Shown here piece by piece: positions 14,415 to 26,008 of a stretch of 64,000 nucleotides of DNA. Numbering within the stretch: the stretch's first letter is position 1; each line of letters starts with the position of its first letter. The stretch lies in assembly GCF_000327385.1 (NCBI RefSeq), contig NW_008710694.1, positions 1,004,450-1,068,449 of the forward strand, in the 5' to 3' direction. Source of the DNA: Lottia gigantea. Lineage: Eukaryota > Mollusca > Gastropoda > Lottiidae. The notes below the pieces were generated by a model. It ran no database searches and was not told where the DNA came from. It saw nothing but the letters and a program-made list of their open reading frames with translations. A program made the translations under genes and the position numbers.

Positions 14415-15859
14415 CTTCCAATTGTCAGCCTGTAGATTGAAATACTTCTGATAAGCTGATAAAGCTGAAATCATAAATGATTAATAAAAATATGTTATCA
14501 ATTTCAAAAAATTTAATGAAGATTTTGTTCTGTAAGGTATATTACATTAGTCATATATTTGTTAAAGATTATACCTACTGGAAGGATAAGGATTGTTAAG
14601 CCTAACAATAAGAGTTATCCAACTTGAGAAGGAAGTTATATTATAAAACTTCTTAACATAAGTCTTACCTTTAGCAAATTGCTCTAATAATAAATTCAGA
14701 TGACCCAGGTGACAATATATAGCTGGATCTAAATATGGTAGATTATCTCGATCACTTTCAGCATTCACTGATTTGATATGTTCACGCAAAACTGATTCAT
14801 AATGAGATATGCCCTGCAAAATTTTTTTAAAAGATTATAAATAATTTAATGCTAATTTGATTTTTGTTACGGGAGTTGACCTCCCTTGTTTAAAGTGTTG
14901 ATTATCCAGCTATTTGTGCAACAACTTTCGAGTCAACATCAGCAGTCTCCGTTGGTTCACGAAGAATGGAATTAGAATGAGACCAAATGTGTGCAATAGT
15001 TTGTTATGAATGCACGTGCGCGCTCCACCAATCAGCAGCCGATGTCTGACTATATCAACCAAACTACGCATACTGATCGACACAACATATTTGGTAGTTA
15101 CCCTGAACGTACGACCGCTTAATTTTAAGTACGGTACTTTATATCTAAGTGTATATATGCCATACCTCAATTCCGCTATGTTTTGATATAATATTGAAGG
15201 CATGGCAGTGATGCCTATTCATTAATTTCTCTGTAATTTTGTTCAACCAATGTAAGTTTATTTAATAATTAAATATGAACAGCATCACATAATGTACAGG
15301 CATTGTCGAGAAATCAAAGGGATTTCCAATATTAAGATTTGACTTTAATCATAGAATTGCTGGTGAGTGATCAACTGAGCCTTCTTCGTATGTAAAGCAA
15401 GCTATCAGTTAATAGTACCATATGTAAGGTTAGTTAATAGTCTACATCTCCGGCACAACTACAACTCTGTCTAGTAGCAAACACTAACATGAACATAACT
15501 ATACTTTACATATCATCAATTAAAAATGCCTTAAAATGGAGTTATTTCCCTTTTATTTACCTTTTCCAGTAAAACCCTTTTTCCTGCACCACTTTGTTCA
15601 TCTAACTTTATGAAACCAAATAAACAGCTAGAAAAAAAACAAAATCAATTCGTTCAAAAGGTATCTTTTCAATATAGAGTTGTAGTCTAATAAATTATGC
15701 AAATAAATAGGCCATTTGTCTGGCCTGAAACTTATCCTCCTAACCTAAAGAATCAGTCTCAATCCGGACAGAAGTCAGAACTTCAACTAACCTGTCATAT
15801 TCCTCCAAATCTTTCAACTCCTCTGCTGTCAATGTCGATCCCGAGGCTTGAGTTGTCAT
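14415..15859 (-). CDS. KDM6A: KDM6A/UTX histone H3K27 demethylase, N-terminal exons (partial)
   Basis: Four minus-strand exons join in frame: 15859-15792 (ATG), 15627-15561, 14813-14669 and 14464-14415. They encode the first 110 residues. The frame starts MTTQASGSTLTAEELKDL and continues with LFGFIKLDEQSGAGKRVLLEK, YCHLGHLNLLLEQFAKALSA and YFNLQADNWK. This follows the human KDM6A N-terminus residue by residue (LTAEE, [25 protein letters not shown]), which is the first TPR repeat region. Every junction is GT-AG with matching phase. In the family the protein removes methyl groups from H3K27 through a C-terminal JmjC domain in the MLL3/4 COMPASS complex. That domain is not in this window. The start is the first ATG of the conserved block. 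No later exon was found between 14414 and 1. KDM6A and its paralogues cannot be told apart from the TPR region alone, so the symbol stands for the UTX family. Confidence 0.9.
14910..15203 (-). other. Unassigned open frame inside KDM6A intron 2
   Basis: A 97-codon open frame lies wholly within the intron between KDM6A exons 2 and 3, on the same strand. It has no recognisable domain and its composition is like the surrounding intron. Most likely it is a chance frame or a transposon remnant. Confidence 0.2.
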
Positions 15860-16128
15860 CGCTGATTACTTAACGACGATTCCGAGCTAATCTGTTCACT
15901 CGTTTTGATCACAATTCATGCCTTTACTCCAAATATACCGTTAGAAAATCGGCATGCTTTCATGCACTTCTCGATTCTCGAGCCAGCCCAACCTGACCTA
16001 CTTATCAACCAATCACATCACGGAAATTTGAGGATACAGGAAAATTTTGACTTCTTTGTTTTAGAAAATTTACACCGACAAGAAAAAAGCCCATTATATG
16101 TTTATTCTAAGTACTGTAGTGGACTGTT
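15860..16128. promoter_or_regulatory. Upstream flank of KDM6A, presumed promoter
   Basis: This lies immediately upstream of the KDM6A start codon (minus strand). It is somewhat richer in G+C than its surroundings. I see no clear TATA box. A plus-strand frame runs through it from 15905, but it extends into a duplicated repeat and has no recognisable domain. Confidence 0.3.
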
Positions 16129-16490
16129 TCTGACGGAAACTGAATGCAAAAAAGTAAATTGGAAAACATCAATCGATTTACAATCATTTTGATATTGAAA
16201 CCATAATATACCATAAGTTTTCAATTACGGTCAAAGGGGAATAACTCTAACAAATCCTAGCTAACTAGACCACTGTTAACTGACTCTGTCGTCCCTGTGC
16301 CATGAATTTTGCCTGTATCTGACGAAAGGTGACTGCAAAAAAAGTAAATTTGAAAACATCAATCGATTTACAATCATGGATATAACAACCGTAAACCAAA
16401 AGTTTTCAATTACGGTCAAAGGGGAATAACTCTATTTAACAAATCCTACCCAACTAGACCACTGTTAACTGTCTCTTTCATCTTGACTTT
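16129..16490. repeat. Tandem duplication, about 189-bp unit, two copies
   Basis: The block TCTGACGGAAACTGAATGCA at about 16129 recurs as TCTGACGAAAGGTGACTGCA at about 16318. The following AACATCAATCGATTTACAAT and AAGTTTTCAATTACGGTC also recur at the same offset. Each unit carries one AAAGGGGAATAACTC motif. Confidence 0.8.
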
Positions 16491-16671
16491 TTTCCCCTCT
16501 TTTCCCCTTTCCTTCTAGCTCGAAGAGTTTTTCAATTTTTGGCCAACCTAACGGTTCAGAAATAAATGGTCCTGATTGTATCTGCAAAGTTTTCAACCTG
16601 ACTTGCAACTGTCACAGAAGCAGGTCCAAGGGTCTGACATTCAAATCATCCCAACCAATTTACCCCTACCT

Positions 16672-18700
16672 CTTCGAGTATCTTCTCTTCTTTAACAGTC
16701 TCTTCTCTTCTTTTACAGTCTCTTCTCTTCTTTTCGAGTCTCTTTCTCTTCTTTTTAGTCTTTTCTCTTCTTTTCGAGTCTCTTTCTCATCTTTTCCAGT
16801 CTCTTTCTCTTCTTTTTAGTCTGTTCTCTTCTTTTCGAGTCTCTTTCTCTTCTTTTTAGTCTTTCCTCTTCTTTCCTAGTCTCTTTCTCTTCTTTTTAGT
16901 CTCTTCTTTTCTTTTTGGGTCTCTCCTCTTCATTTGTAATCTATTCTCCACTTTTCCAGTATCTTCTCTTCTTTTTGAGTTTCTTCACTTCTTTTTAGTC
17001 TCTCTCCTCTTTTCCTGTCTCTTCCCATCCTTTTCAGTCTCTTCTCTTCTTTATAGTCTTCTCCTCTTTCCCGATTTCTTCTCCTCTTTTCCAATCTCTT
17101 CTCCAGTCTTTTTCCCAGTCTCTTCTCCTCTTCTTTTCCAAACTCTTTTCCAGTCTCTTTCCCAGTCTCTTCTCCTCTTTTCCAGTCTATTCTCCTCTTT
17201 TCCAGTCTATTCTCCAGTCTCTTCTCCTCTTTTCCTGTCTCTTCTCCTCTTTTCCAATCTCTTATCCTTTTTCCCAGTCTCTTCTCCTCTTTTCTAGTCT
17301 CTTCTCCTCTTTTCTAGTCTCTTCTCCTCTTTTCCAGTCTATTCTCCAGTCTCTTCTCCTCTTTTCCAGTCTCTTCTCCTCTTTCCCAGTCTCTTCTCCT
17401 CTTTTCCAGTCTATTCTCCAGTCTCTTCTCCTCTTTTCCAATCTCTTATCCTCTTTCCCAGTCTCTTCTCCTCTTTTCTAGTCTCTTCTCCTCTTTTCTA
17501 GTCTCTTCTCCTCTTTTCCAGTCTATTCTCCAGTCGCTTCTCCTCTTTTCCAGTCTCTTCTCCTCTTTCCCAGTCCCTTCTCCTCTTTTCCAGTCTATTC
17601 TCCAGTCTCTTCTCCTCTTTTCTAGTCTCTTCTCCTCTTTTCTAGTCTCTTCTCCTCTTTTCCAGTCTATTCTCCAGTCTCTTCTCCTCTTTTCAAGACT
17701 CTTCTCCTCTTTCCCAGTCTCTTCTCCTCTTTTCCAGTCTATTCTAGAGTCTCCTCTCCTCTATTCCAATCTCTTATCCCTTTTCCCAGTCTCTTCTTCT
17801 CTTTTCTAGTCTCTTCTCCTCTTTTCTAGTCTCTTCTCCTCTTTTCAAGTCTATTCTCCAGTCTCTTCTCCTCTTTTCCAGTCTCTTCTCCTCTTTCCCA
17901 GTCTCTTCTCCTCTTTTCCAGTCTATTCTCCAGTCTCTTCTCCTCTTTTCAAGACTCTTCTCCTCTTTCCCAGTCTCTTCTCCTCTTTTCCAGTCTATTC
18001 TAGAGTCTCCTCTCCTCTATTCCAATCTCTTATCCCTTTTCCCAGTCTCTTCTTCTCTTTTCTAGTCTCTTCTCCTCTTTTCTAGTCTCTTCTCCTCTTT
18101 TCAAGTCTATTCTCCAGTCTCTTCTCCTCTTTTCCAGTCTCTTCTCCTCTTTCTCAGTCTCTTCTCCTCTTTTCCAATCTCTTATCCTCTTTCCCAGTCT
18201 CTTCTCCTCTTTTCTAGTCTCTTCTCCTCTTTTCCAATCTCTTATCCTCTTTCCCAGTCTCTTCTCCTCTTTTCTAGTCTCTTCTCCTCTTTTCCAATCT
18301 CTTCTCCTCTTTTCCAATCTCTTCTCCAGTCTCTTTTCCAGTCTCTTCTTCTCTTTCCCAGTCTTTTCTCCTCCTTTCTAGTCTCTTCTCCAGTCTCTTT
18401 CCCAGTCTCTTCTCCCCTTTTCTAGTCTATTCTTTTGGAGTCCTTGCTCTTCTTTTGAGTCTATTCACCTCTTCTTCAGTCTCTTCTCCAGCCTATTTTC
18501 CATTCTCTTCTCCTCTTTTCCAATCTCTTTCCCAATGTCTTCTCCAATCTCTTTTCCTTTCTTCTTTTCTCTTCACTCCTGCCCTCTCTTGGTCCCTTTT
18601 TCTTGCCAATCTCTTCTCTTCTTTTCCAGTCCCTTCTCTTCTTTTTAGTCTCTTCTCTTTTCGACAACTCTTCTCATCTCACCTCTTTTCTTCTTTCCTC
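16672..18700. repeat. 2-kb polypyrimidine/polypurine satellite
   Basis: The plus strand is almost only C and T for about 2 kb. The basic unit is about 20 bp, CTCTTCTCCTCTTTTCCAGT, with variants such as TCTATTCTCCAGT. Purines on this strand are confined almost entirely to the AG of each unit. A higher-order repeat is visible: TTTCAAGACTCTTCTCCTC occurs at 17691 and again at 17947, with matching sequence after both, so the larger unit is about 256 bp. Units are more degenerate at both edges (16672-17050 and 18400-18700). Open frames on both strands through the array are by-products of the missing stop codons. Mirror-symmetric polypyrimidine tracts of this sort can adopt triplex (H-DNA) structure. 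Confidence 0.95.
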
Positions 18701-20334
18701 TCCCCTAAGTCAGGGACTCTCTTACCACCCCCCACCAACGTCTTCATTTTATTTTCACAGTTTTCCTCTGATATAGTCTTCATAATCACTCTTTTCCCTA
18801 AACCTCATGGACTTCCTTTACCAGTTTCTTTTGAAGGTTGTTTCTCAACCGATCTCTCTTTCAATTCCCAAGCAAAACCTTTCTTCCTCTTCTGAACAGG
18901 TCTTTTTTTTTCTTTTTTGATCCCGCTACACTACGTATTAACGCCCACACGATTGTATGTAAAACAAGTAGAGGAGTTATTCTAACATGTTTGACATTTT
19001 GTTTGGTGTTTTTTCATAGGTCTAACCTTCATTATCCAAACTTCATAAATTAATTAGTATGGAGTATCTGTCACTGCAGAAACACTTAAACTGACAGCTA
19101 CACCCGTTCTGACCTTACGTTAAAAAGAAAATACATTTTTCCTTGGTGTTAGTCTGCTTTTAATTTCGCAGGATAATTGTTTTATAGTTTAATTGAATAT
19201 GTCACTAAGCATGTTTAACACAAGAACTGTTTTACACAACATTTCCACCTCCTGTTTTCTATTCTTTATTACTCTTTATTACTCATACAATATTCTGCAG
19301 AAAAACTATAGTATAAAAGCAAATTTTAAGACAAACCACCAGATTTACGTGGCGACATTAACAGAAAGGTAAGAAATGCAATTAATTCTTTCTCTAATTA
19401 GGTGATCTAATAAAAAAAAAGGGAAACAAATTCAAGCTTTAGAAAACTTAAAAAAGAAATAAAGACACAAAACCCCTAAAAACCTTAAAGTGAAACAAAT
19501 ATATACATAAAAAAAGAAATTCTTGTACCTATGACAAAGAAGCAAAGTTAAAAAAGTATAAATACAAAAGAAGGGGAGGAGGGGGTTACTAGCTGGGTTA
19601 CTAGGGGCTACTGAGTTACTCATAACACTTATCAAAATCAATATCCGATATTAAGTTTGTATGCAACTAATTAAAATAGAAAGAATTAGTACGTATTATT
19701 GTGTTGTATCCTTCGTTCTGAATTTTTGAAAATAACAGCAAAGAGTTTAGAAAAAAAACGACACCATTCCACTGAAGTTGTTCTGATGATCATAACGAAA
19801 TTCCATATGTAATTTTAATAATCAAAAAATCGGATTCGGACGTTGGATCCTCATGGAAAGTTATTCAACTAAAATTAAGTTTTTACAGTGGTGAATAATA
19901 TAACTTTAACTAAAACGACAATCACTCAACATAATGAAAAACAATGACTTTATTTATTGAATCTTACACAGTTACGATATGTCAACTGTAGATAGTTAAA
20001 TAAACAGATCAATGCATTTTATGTCAAGTTAAGTTCAAGAAAAATGTTTTGTCAATTATTATAAAATTCAATAAATTTTGATGAAATTGAATTAGGAGAC
20101 AAATTGTCTATGACCTTTTGTTGTTGACCTCAAGGTTTTAACTTTTAACTTTTTTTTTCATAAGAAATAATTAATAATTTCCCGAGGCGATTTATCATTC
20201 CTCTTGTTTGAAACATTTTCTTTGTTAAGCAGGGGAAATCGTTTCTTTAACATTTATAAATTAGCTCGCAGAAGAAAATAATATTTCCATCGTTGTTTTT
20301 ATGAAGATTAAAAGATTGAAAAATTAATACCATT
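18701..20334. other. Gene-free stretch
   Basis: AT-rich sequence with short chance frames only. I recognise no domain, splice pattern or RNA gene. Confidence 0.4.
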
Positions 20335-20456
20335 AAAAAGATTGTAAGGAGGTTTTCAAAATTTGTTATATATCTGGCGCACTGATAGCATCAATTTGCA
20401 CCATTCCCATTTATAATCAGACGTCTGTGTTTCCTGCAAATCCACTTGTTTTATTT
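20335..20456 (+). mobile_element. MITE family A, left arm only
   Basis: Contains AGATTGTAAGGAGGTTTTC and CACTGATAGCATCAATTTGC, then CAGACGTCTGTGTTTCC. It matches the left half of 5068-5381. The right half is missing. Confidence 0.75.
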
Positions 20457-20716
20457 TGAATCTATACGTACCGAAACCTGCTAGGTATCCACCGCTGCAA
20501 AAATTACTTTTAGTCAGTAAATTCCGAACTAGGATAGAATATATTAGATTTATTGTTATTCTATGATAATATGTATCTAATTTCTGTTTGTAATTCTCTT
20601 GTATGTTCTTTAATTATAAATATCAAAATTATTTTTTTCTGTGGAAATATAAAGATATATATATCTCGCAATACTTTTGTTTCGAGGTTTCAATATCTGC
20701 TGGAAAGTTTTTTTTA

Positions 20717-20783
20717 AGCTAAATAAGAAGAGAATTACCAGCAGAATTCCAATGAGTGACCGATCAAGAAAGGTCAAAAAGTA
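20717..20783. repeat. 67-bp direct repeat, copy 1
   Basis: The block from AGCTAAATAAGAAGAGAATT to AAGGTCAAAAAGTA is identical to 23489-23555. The copies are in direct orientation and about 2.77 kb apart. See the finding for possible origins. Confidence 0.9.
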
Positions 20784-20795
20784 ATTGTACAAATT

Positions 20796-22617
20796 AGTGC
20801 CATGGACACTAGCCTTAAGCTAACAAAGACAAATTGTTGGCTCTTGCATGGATTAAGGTATGCATAAATAGCCAGTAAATAGCAAAAATGTGAAAATAAT
20901 GAATCCTTATCGGGAGATACAAATAGTTATTCGATGTCGTTTGGATATGCACAATTAATTAGTAAGCCTATATTAAAACTAATTGTATGCTAATAATGTG
21001 ACACACAAGGCAAATTAAGCCAACCAAAAAACCTGTATGACACAAATCATTTTTCTTAGATTATGACCAGGTACAGCCCTACACCTCACATCTTAACCTA
21101 TGCATATCTCGAATTTGTACCTATTAGACAGGGCAAATCAAGTATTTTTTTGGTATTTTTCTATTAATTCTAAGAAAATTGAAATATCAGCCTCAAATAG
21201 TACTAATGTCTTTGCGTTGAGAAAAATAATTTTTGTAAGTTTAGGTTGAAGAGAAACACTATCTACTCCTTATCCTTGTTATGCCTTAATACTGAAATTA
21301 CATCATCTGTTCAATTTATATTACGACATAATATACCAGCTCGCCACGCTGAAACATAAACATGCCATGTTAGTTGAAGTAAGAATAGGATATTTGTGGT
21401 ACAGAGTGCATTCATTTTGATCTAGACACCCGTCTCACAGCTGTAGTGTTTATGTAAAGTTACAAATGTAAACGTCTTAGTCCTCATGACGTAAACGAGT
21501 CAATCCTGGCCAGTCAACCATTCTATATTGTCCGAAATATTCCGACAGTTTTACAACTTCTGTTTTTCCTAGGCTCAATATATATTTATATATTCAAAAT
21601 ATTTATAACACGAAAGACCATTTTCAAAGAAACCTTCCAATGTGCTGTTGTGGTAGAAGAACAATTTGTATTGATCTTGTTTCGACTTTGAAGGTGATGA
21701 TCGCTTATTGTTTCTCCTTTGTCTTTTTGTCTTCGTATCTTCGTCCAAAATTTGCTGTCGGGCTAGCCTCAGTTATTGAAGGGGCGGGGGAGGGGGGATA
21801 GCAGAGAGAAAAGTTCTGCCCTGGTTTCCAGACTTTTAAACTCTATGTACCCCTTTAAAAAACGATTAACAGTCTCAAAATAATGTTTGGTAACCAGTTT
21901 ATTCACATATATAGAAGATGATATAAGCCGATATAAAAATGCTAGAAACCTTGTGATAATTTTATTATCTTTAAAAAATGCAATGAAGCTTTAGATAGTA
22001 GATTGAACACAGATTTTAACTAAATACCTGATTTTTTTTTTCATTTTAAGAATTTATTGAGTTTTTGTGTTGTGTAGTTACTTCTGTGTATATTTCATTG
22101 ACACCAAGTTTTAATGTAGATCATATGGTTTCGGACTATTGATGTCAGTTTTAAGATATAATTGACATATTGCATCACGCTTTTATGCCATGTACTAAAG
22201 TCGTTACGTACAGACACCTAAAACATCATAATGATCATAATCTTGTTGAGGAGAGGAACAAACTAGGTGATTTAATCCCTTGATGACATGAAAGAGTTCA
22301 GATGACAGTTACATGATCTAGTGACATACATAACGAGCAGTATATTGCCCTTACAATAATTGCAGTGACCTTAATCACAAAGAGAATCTATTGGATTGTT
22401 TATGAGTAAAGACAGGTAGTTTGTTGGTGAATTGGTTTAAAACACACGGCAGTCGTGGGGCCATCTGCATTGTACTTTTAACTAATGACCAGATCACATC
22501 AATGAAGACTGTCTATTTGAGGATTGAAAATACCCAACTTACAAAGCTCCTTAGGATACACTACTACTAAAGTAAGTCATAATAATTTTACATCGAGTTT
22601 GAGCAACATAATATTAA
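20796..22617. other. Gene-free stretch
   Basis: No coding or RNA feature is recognised. A G-rich tract (GGGGCGGGGGAGGGGGG) occurs at about 21781-21797. Confidence 0.4.
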
Positions 22618-23360
22618 GATAAAAACAACCAACTGTATTTAGGTACTATTCTATATTAACAGTAAAATATAAAAACAACCAACTGTATTTAGGTACTATT
22701 CTATATTAACAGTAAAATATAAAAACAACCAACTGTATTTAGGTACTATTCTATATTAACAGTAAAAGATAAAAACAACCAACTGTATTTAGGTACTGTT
22801 CTATATTAACAGTAAAAGATAAAAACAACCAACTGTATTTAGGTACTGTCCTTTATTAACTTTTAAAAGATAAAAACAGCCAACTGTATTTAGGTACTAT
22901 TCTATATTAACAGTAAAAGATAAAAACAACCAATTGTATTTAGGTACTGTTCTATATTAATAGTGAAAGGTAAAAACAACCAATTGTATTTAGGTACTAT
23001 TCTATATTAACAGTAAAATATAAAAACAACCAACTGTATTTAGGTACTATTCTATATTAACAGTAAAAGATAAAAACAACCAATTGTATTTAGGTACTGT
23101 TCTATATTAACAGTAAAAGATAAAAACAACCAATTGTATTTAGGTACTGTTATATATTAATAGTGAAAGGTAAAAACAACCAATTGTATTTAGGTACTAT
23201 TCTATATTAACAGTAAAATATAAAAACAACCAACTGTATTTAGGTACTGTTCTATATTAACAATAAAATATAAAAACAACCAACTGTATTAAGGTACTAT
23301 TCTATATTAACAATAAAGGAAGTAAACAACCAACTGTATTTAGGTACTGTTATATACTAA
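22618..23360. repeat. Minisatellite, 50-bp unit, about 15 copies
   Basis: The unit core AAAAACAACCAACTGTATTT starts at 22621, 22671 and 22721 and continues at a nearly exact 50-bp period to about 23355. Units differ by a few substitutions (CAACTG or CAATTG, TACTATT or TACTGTT). Variant units alternate in blocks, which suggests duplication of multi-unit segments. Confidence 0.95.
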
Positions 23361-23488
23361 AGATGGGTTCCCTTATTTTCATTTATTAAAATGAAAATGC
23401 TAATACTTGTATTAATAGAAAGTAGAGGTTTTCTAATGACTTGGAAAAATACCAGTTTGTCTCACATGTCCATAATTAATTCATAATT

Positions 23489-23555
23489 AGCTAAATAAGA
23501 AGAGAATTACCAGCAGAATTCCAATGAGTGACCGATCAAGAAAGGTCAAAAAGTA
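23489..23555. repeat. 67-bp direct repeat, copy 2
   Basis: Identical to 20717-20783. It lies just past the 50-bp minisatellite. Confidence 0.9.
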
Positions 23556-24069
23556 CATACATGGACATTTATGATTGGTTAAAACTTTTAATTATATGCA
23601 ATAAGAACATAATGATACGATTAAGAATACAAGATAATTAATTAGAAACACCATTTCATCAAAAAAGTTTGCTTAATTTGACACTAGAAAATGAGGAAAT
23701 CCATCCACTGAATTTAGGTAATGTTCGCTATTGGTCCTTAATCTTTTGCTTTATTTTGCTTTATCATTATAAAGCTTTTACTTTTTGCTCGTCGTATCCA
23801 GTCAAATACCTTCACGTTCTTTTAAAAAGTGATTTATTTCAACTTTGTTTCATTTTTGGATGTTGTAGCCTTGTCCCATTAAGGGTCCTTAAAGAGTGGA
23901 AATGTAGATTGTTAAAAAAAATTATGTTTAGAATAAGTTTTTACTATAAATAACAGGGCAGGTGTACCTACTCAATTGTACCTCTCACAAAATACAATGT
24001 ATCAGATCTATCAAATAGGTCGAAATAATTGTTTTTGTGAGCGTCTTTATATCTGGTGGCCTATTACTT

Positions 24070-24368
24070 TTACAGAGATTGTAAAGAGATTTTCTAAAAA
24101 ACATTTATGTGTATCGGGGACTCAGATAGCATCAATTTGCATCATTCAAATTCTTAGTCAGACGTCTTTGTTTCCCGCAATTCCACTGAAACTAAGTGTT
24201 TGATGGCGTCACTAATAGCGAAGGACATTATGTGATAATGCATATTTAGCGATTAGTGACTTCATCAAACACTTAATTTTATCGAAAATTGGACTGGTGC
24301 AAATTGATTCTATCAGTTTCCAAGATACACAAATTCTTTTTTAGAAAACCTTTTTACAACCCCTTTAA
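24070..24368. mobile_element. MITE family A, near-complete foldback copy
   Basis: The left arm contains AGATTGTAAAGAGATTTTC and CAGATAGCATCAATTTGCA. The right arm contains TGCAAATTGATTCTATCAG and ends AACCCCTTTAACGG. The inner palindrome pairs AAGTGTTTGATGGCGTCACT with AGTGACTTCATCAAACACTT. It shares arms with 5068-5381 but has a different central loop. Confidence 0.8.
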
Positions 24369-24889
24369 CGGATCAATGAGTAGGTCTATACAGATTAACA
24401 TTACATTAACGGACATTGAATTGCCTTTGATTTTTTCTATAATAACGGTTTTATGTAATAAGTCGGGCGTCGTGCCAGCTTCTTTCCCGTAACAAAACCA
24501 CTATCCGGTAACAATCGTTATGCAATAAAACATTGAAAGTTCAATTCGATTATAATACTAGATTGTCGTGAAAACTTTAAACATGTGTCAAGAGAATACA
24601 TTTAGATTATCAAGTTGGTTAAATCTGCTTCATGAATTAGATATGTTGTGTGCTTTATGACAAGTTGATCAGAGGTAAAGATCAATCAATATAACCTATT
24701 ATGTACCTTTTAAAATTCAATTTTACCAGTTTATCAGAAATGTCCTATCCATCAATTATAGATAGCCGTACCATTGTTATAGCAAATAAATACCATTGAT
24801 ATTACGTAATATTCAATTCATAGCCTCGTGCACTAAGTCAGAATGATATATCGAATTCATATATGATAATATAAACTATTTAATTGATA

Positions 24890-25780
24890 TCTGGTATCAT
24901 ATGTTTGACTCTTACCTGTTATATTATCTAATATATTTTATTTCAATTCATAATACATGAATATGATATCTAATGTTAAATATTTGATTCATAATACATG
25001 TACAGTGGAGCCGCGTTTATCCGGCTGCCGATAATCCGGAAACCCGATATCCGCACGCTTTTTACTGGAAACGGAATATTTTAAATATGATATCTAATAT
25101 AAGATATTTATTTCATACTACATGTATCTGATATTGAACATCCCAAAATATGATATCTAATATAAGATATTTATTTCATAATACATGCATCTGATATTGA
25201 ATATCGTATAAATATGATATCTGATATAAGATATTTATTTCATAATACATGCATCTGATATTGAATATCGTATAAATATGATATCTGATATAAGATATTT
25301 AATTCATAATACATGTATCTGATATTGAATATCGTATAAATATGATATCTGATATAAGATATTTATTTCATAATACATGTATCTGATATTGAATATCGTA
25401 TAAATATGATATCTGATATAAGATATTTAATTCATAATACATGCATCTGATATTGAATATCGTATAAATATGATATCTGATATAAGATATTTAATTCATA
25501 ATACATGTATCAGATATTGAATATCGTATAAATATGATATCTGATATAAGATATTTATTTCATAATACATGTATCTGATATTGAATATCGTATAAATATG
25601 ATATCTGATATAAGATATTTAATTCATAATACATGCATCTGATATTGAATATCGTATAAATATGATATCTGATATAAAATATTTAATTCATAATACATGT
25701 ATCTGATATTGAATATCGTATAAATATGATATCTAATATAAGATATTTATTTCATAATACATGTATCTGATATTTGCTAT
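24890..25780. repeat. AT-rich minisatellite, 64-bp unit, about 11 copies
   Basis: The core TATAAATATGATATCTGATA repeats every 64 bp (25207, 25271, 25335 and onward). Nearly all units are dyad-rich (GATATC, ATATAAGATAT). The first, irregular units before 25070 are interrupted by a transposon end at 25003-25071. Confidence 0.95.
25003..25071 (+). mobile_element. Solo end of a pogo/Tigger-like DNA transposon
   Basis: CAGTGGAGCCGCGTTTATCC, followed by CCGATAATCCGGAAACCCGA, closely resembles the terminal repeat of pogo/Tigger elements (CAGT...CCTCG.TTATCCGGA). It is preceded by TA, the Tc1/mariner target. No second end or transposase is visible. The call rests on resemblance to the family's termini. 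Confidence 0.6.
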
Positions 25781-26008
25781 TAGATTTTTGATTGTTAACT
25801 CTTTGATTTGGTGTAATAAATTCATGAATTCTGATTGTTATATTCGTATCTGATAATTATCTAATGTGGTATAGTAAAATCATAAGGCTAAGTTCATTGT
25901 TATATGTTTGATTCAAATATGATATGGTATTGCCTAATTTATATTTGACATCTATATAATTATTTGATATCTAATGTATCGTCATGTATTTTATTCATTT
26001 CAGATAAA

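Noticed and set aside
15905-16192. 95-codon plus-strand frame upstream of KDM6A
   Set aside because: Its 3' half lies in a tandem duplication. No domain, and it occupies the presumed promoter.
18030-18317. Lys/Arg/Glu-rich repetitive frame on the minus strand, and related frames at 18455-18895 and 18476-18667
   Set aside because: They arise because the polypyrimidine satellite lacks stop codons. Unit changes do not respect codons and there is no start or splice context.
20717-23555. LTR element bounded by the 67-bp repeats
   Set aside because: The repeats are far too short and there is no coding region, primer site or polypurine tract. The interior is unrelated minisatellite.
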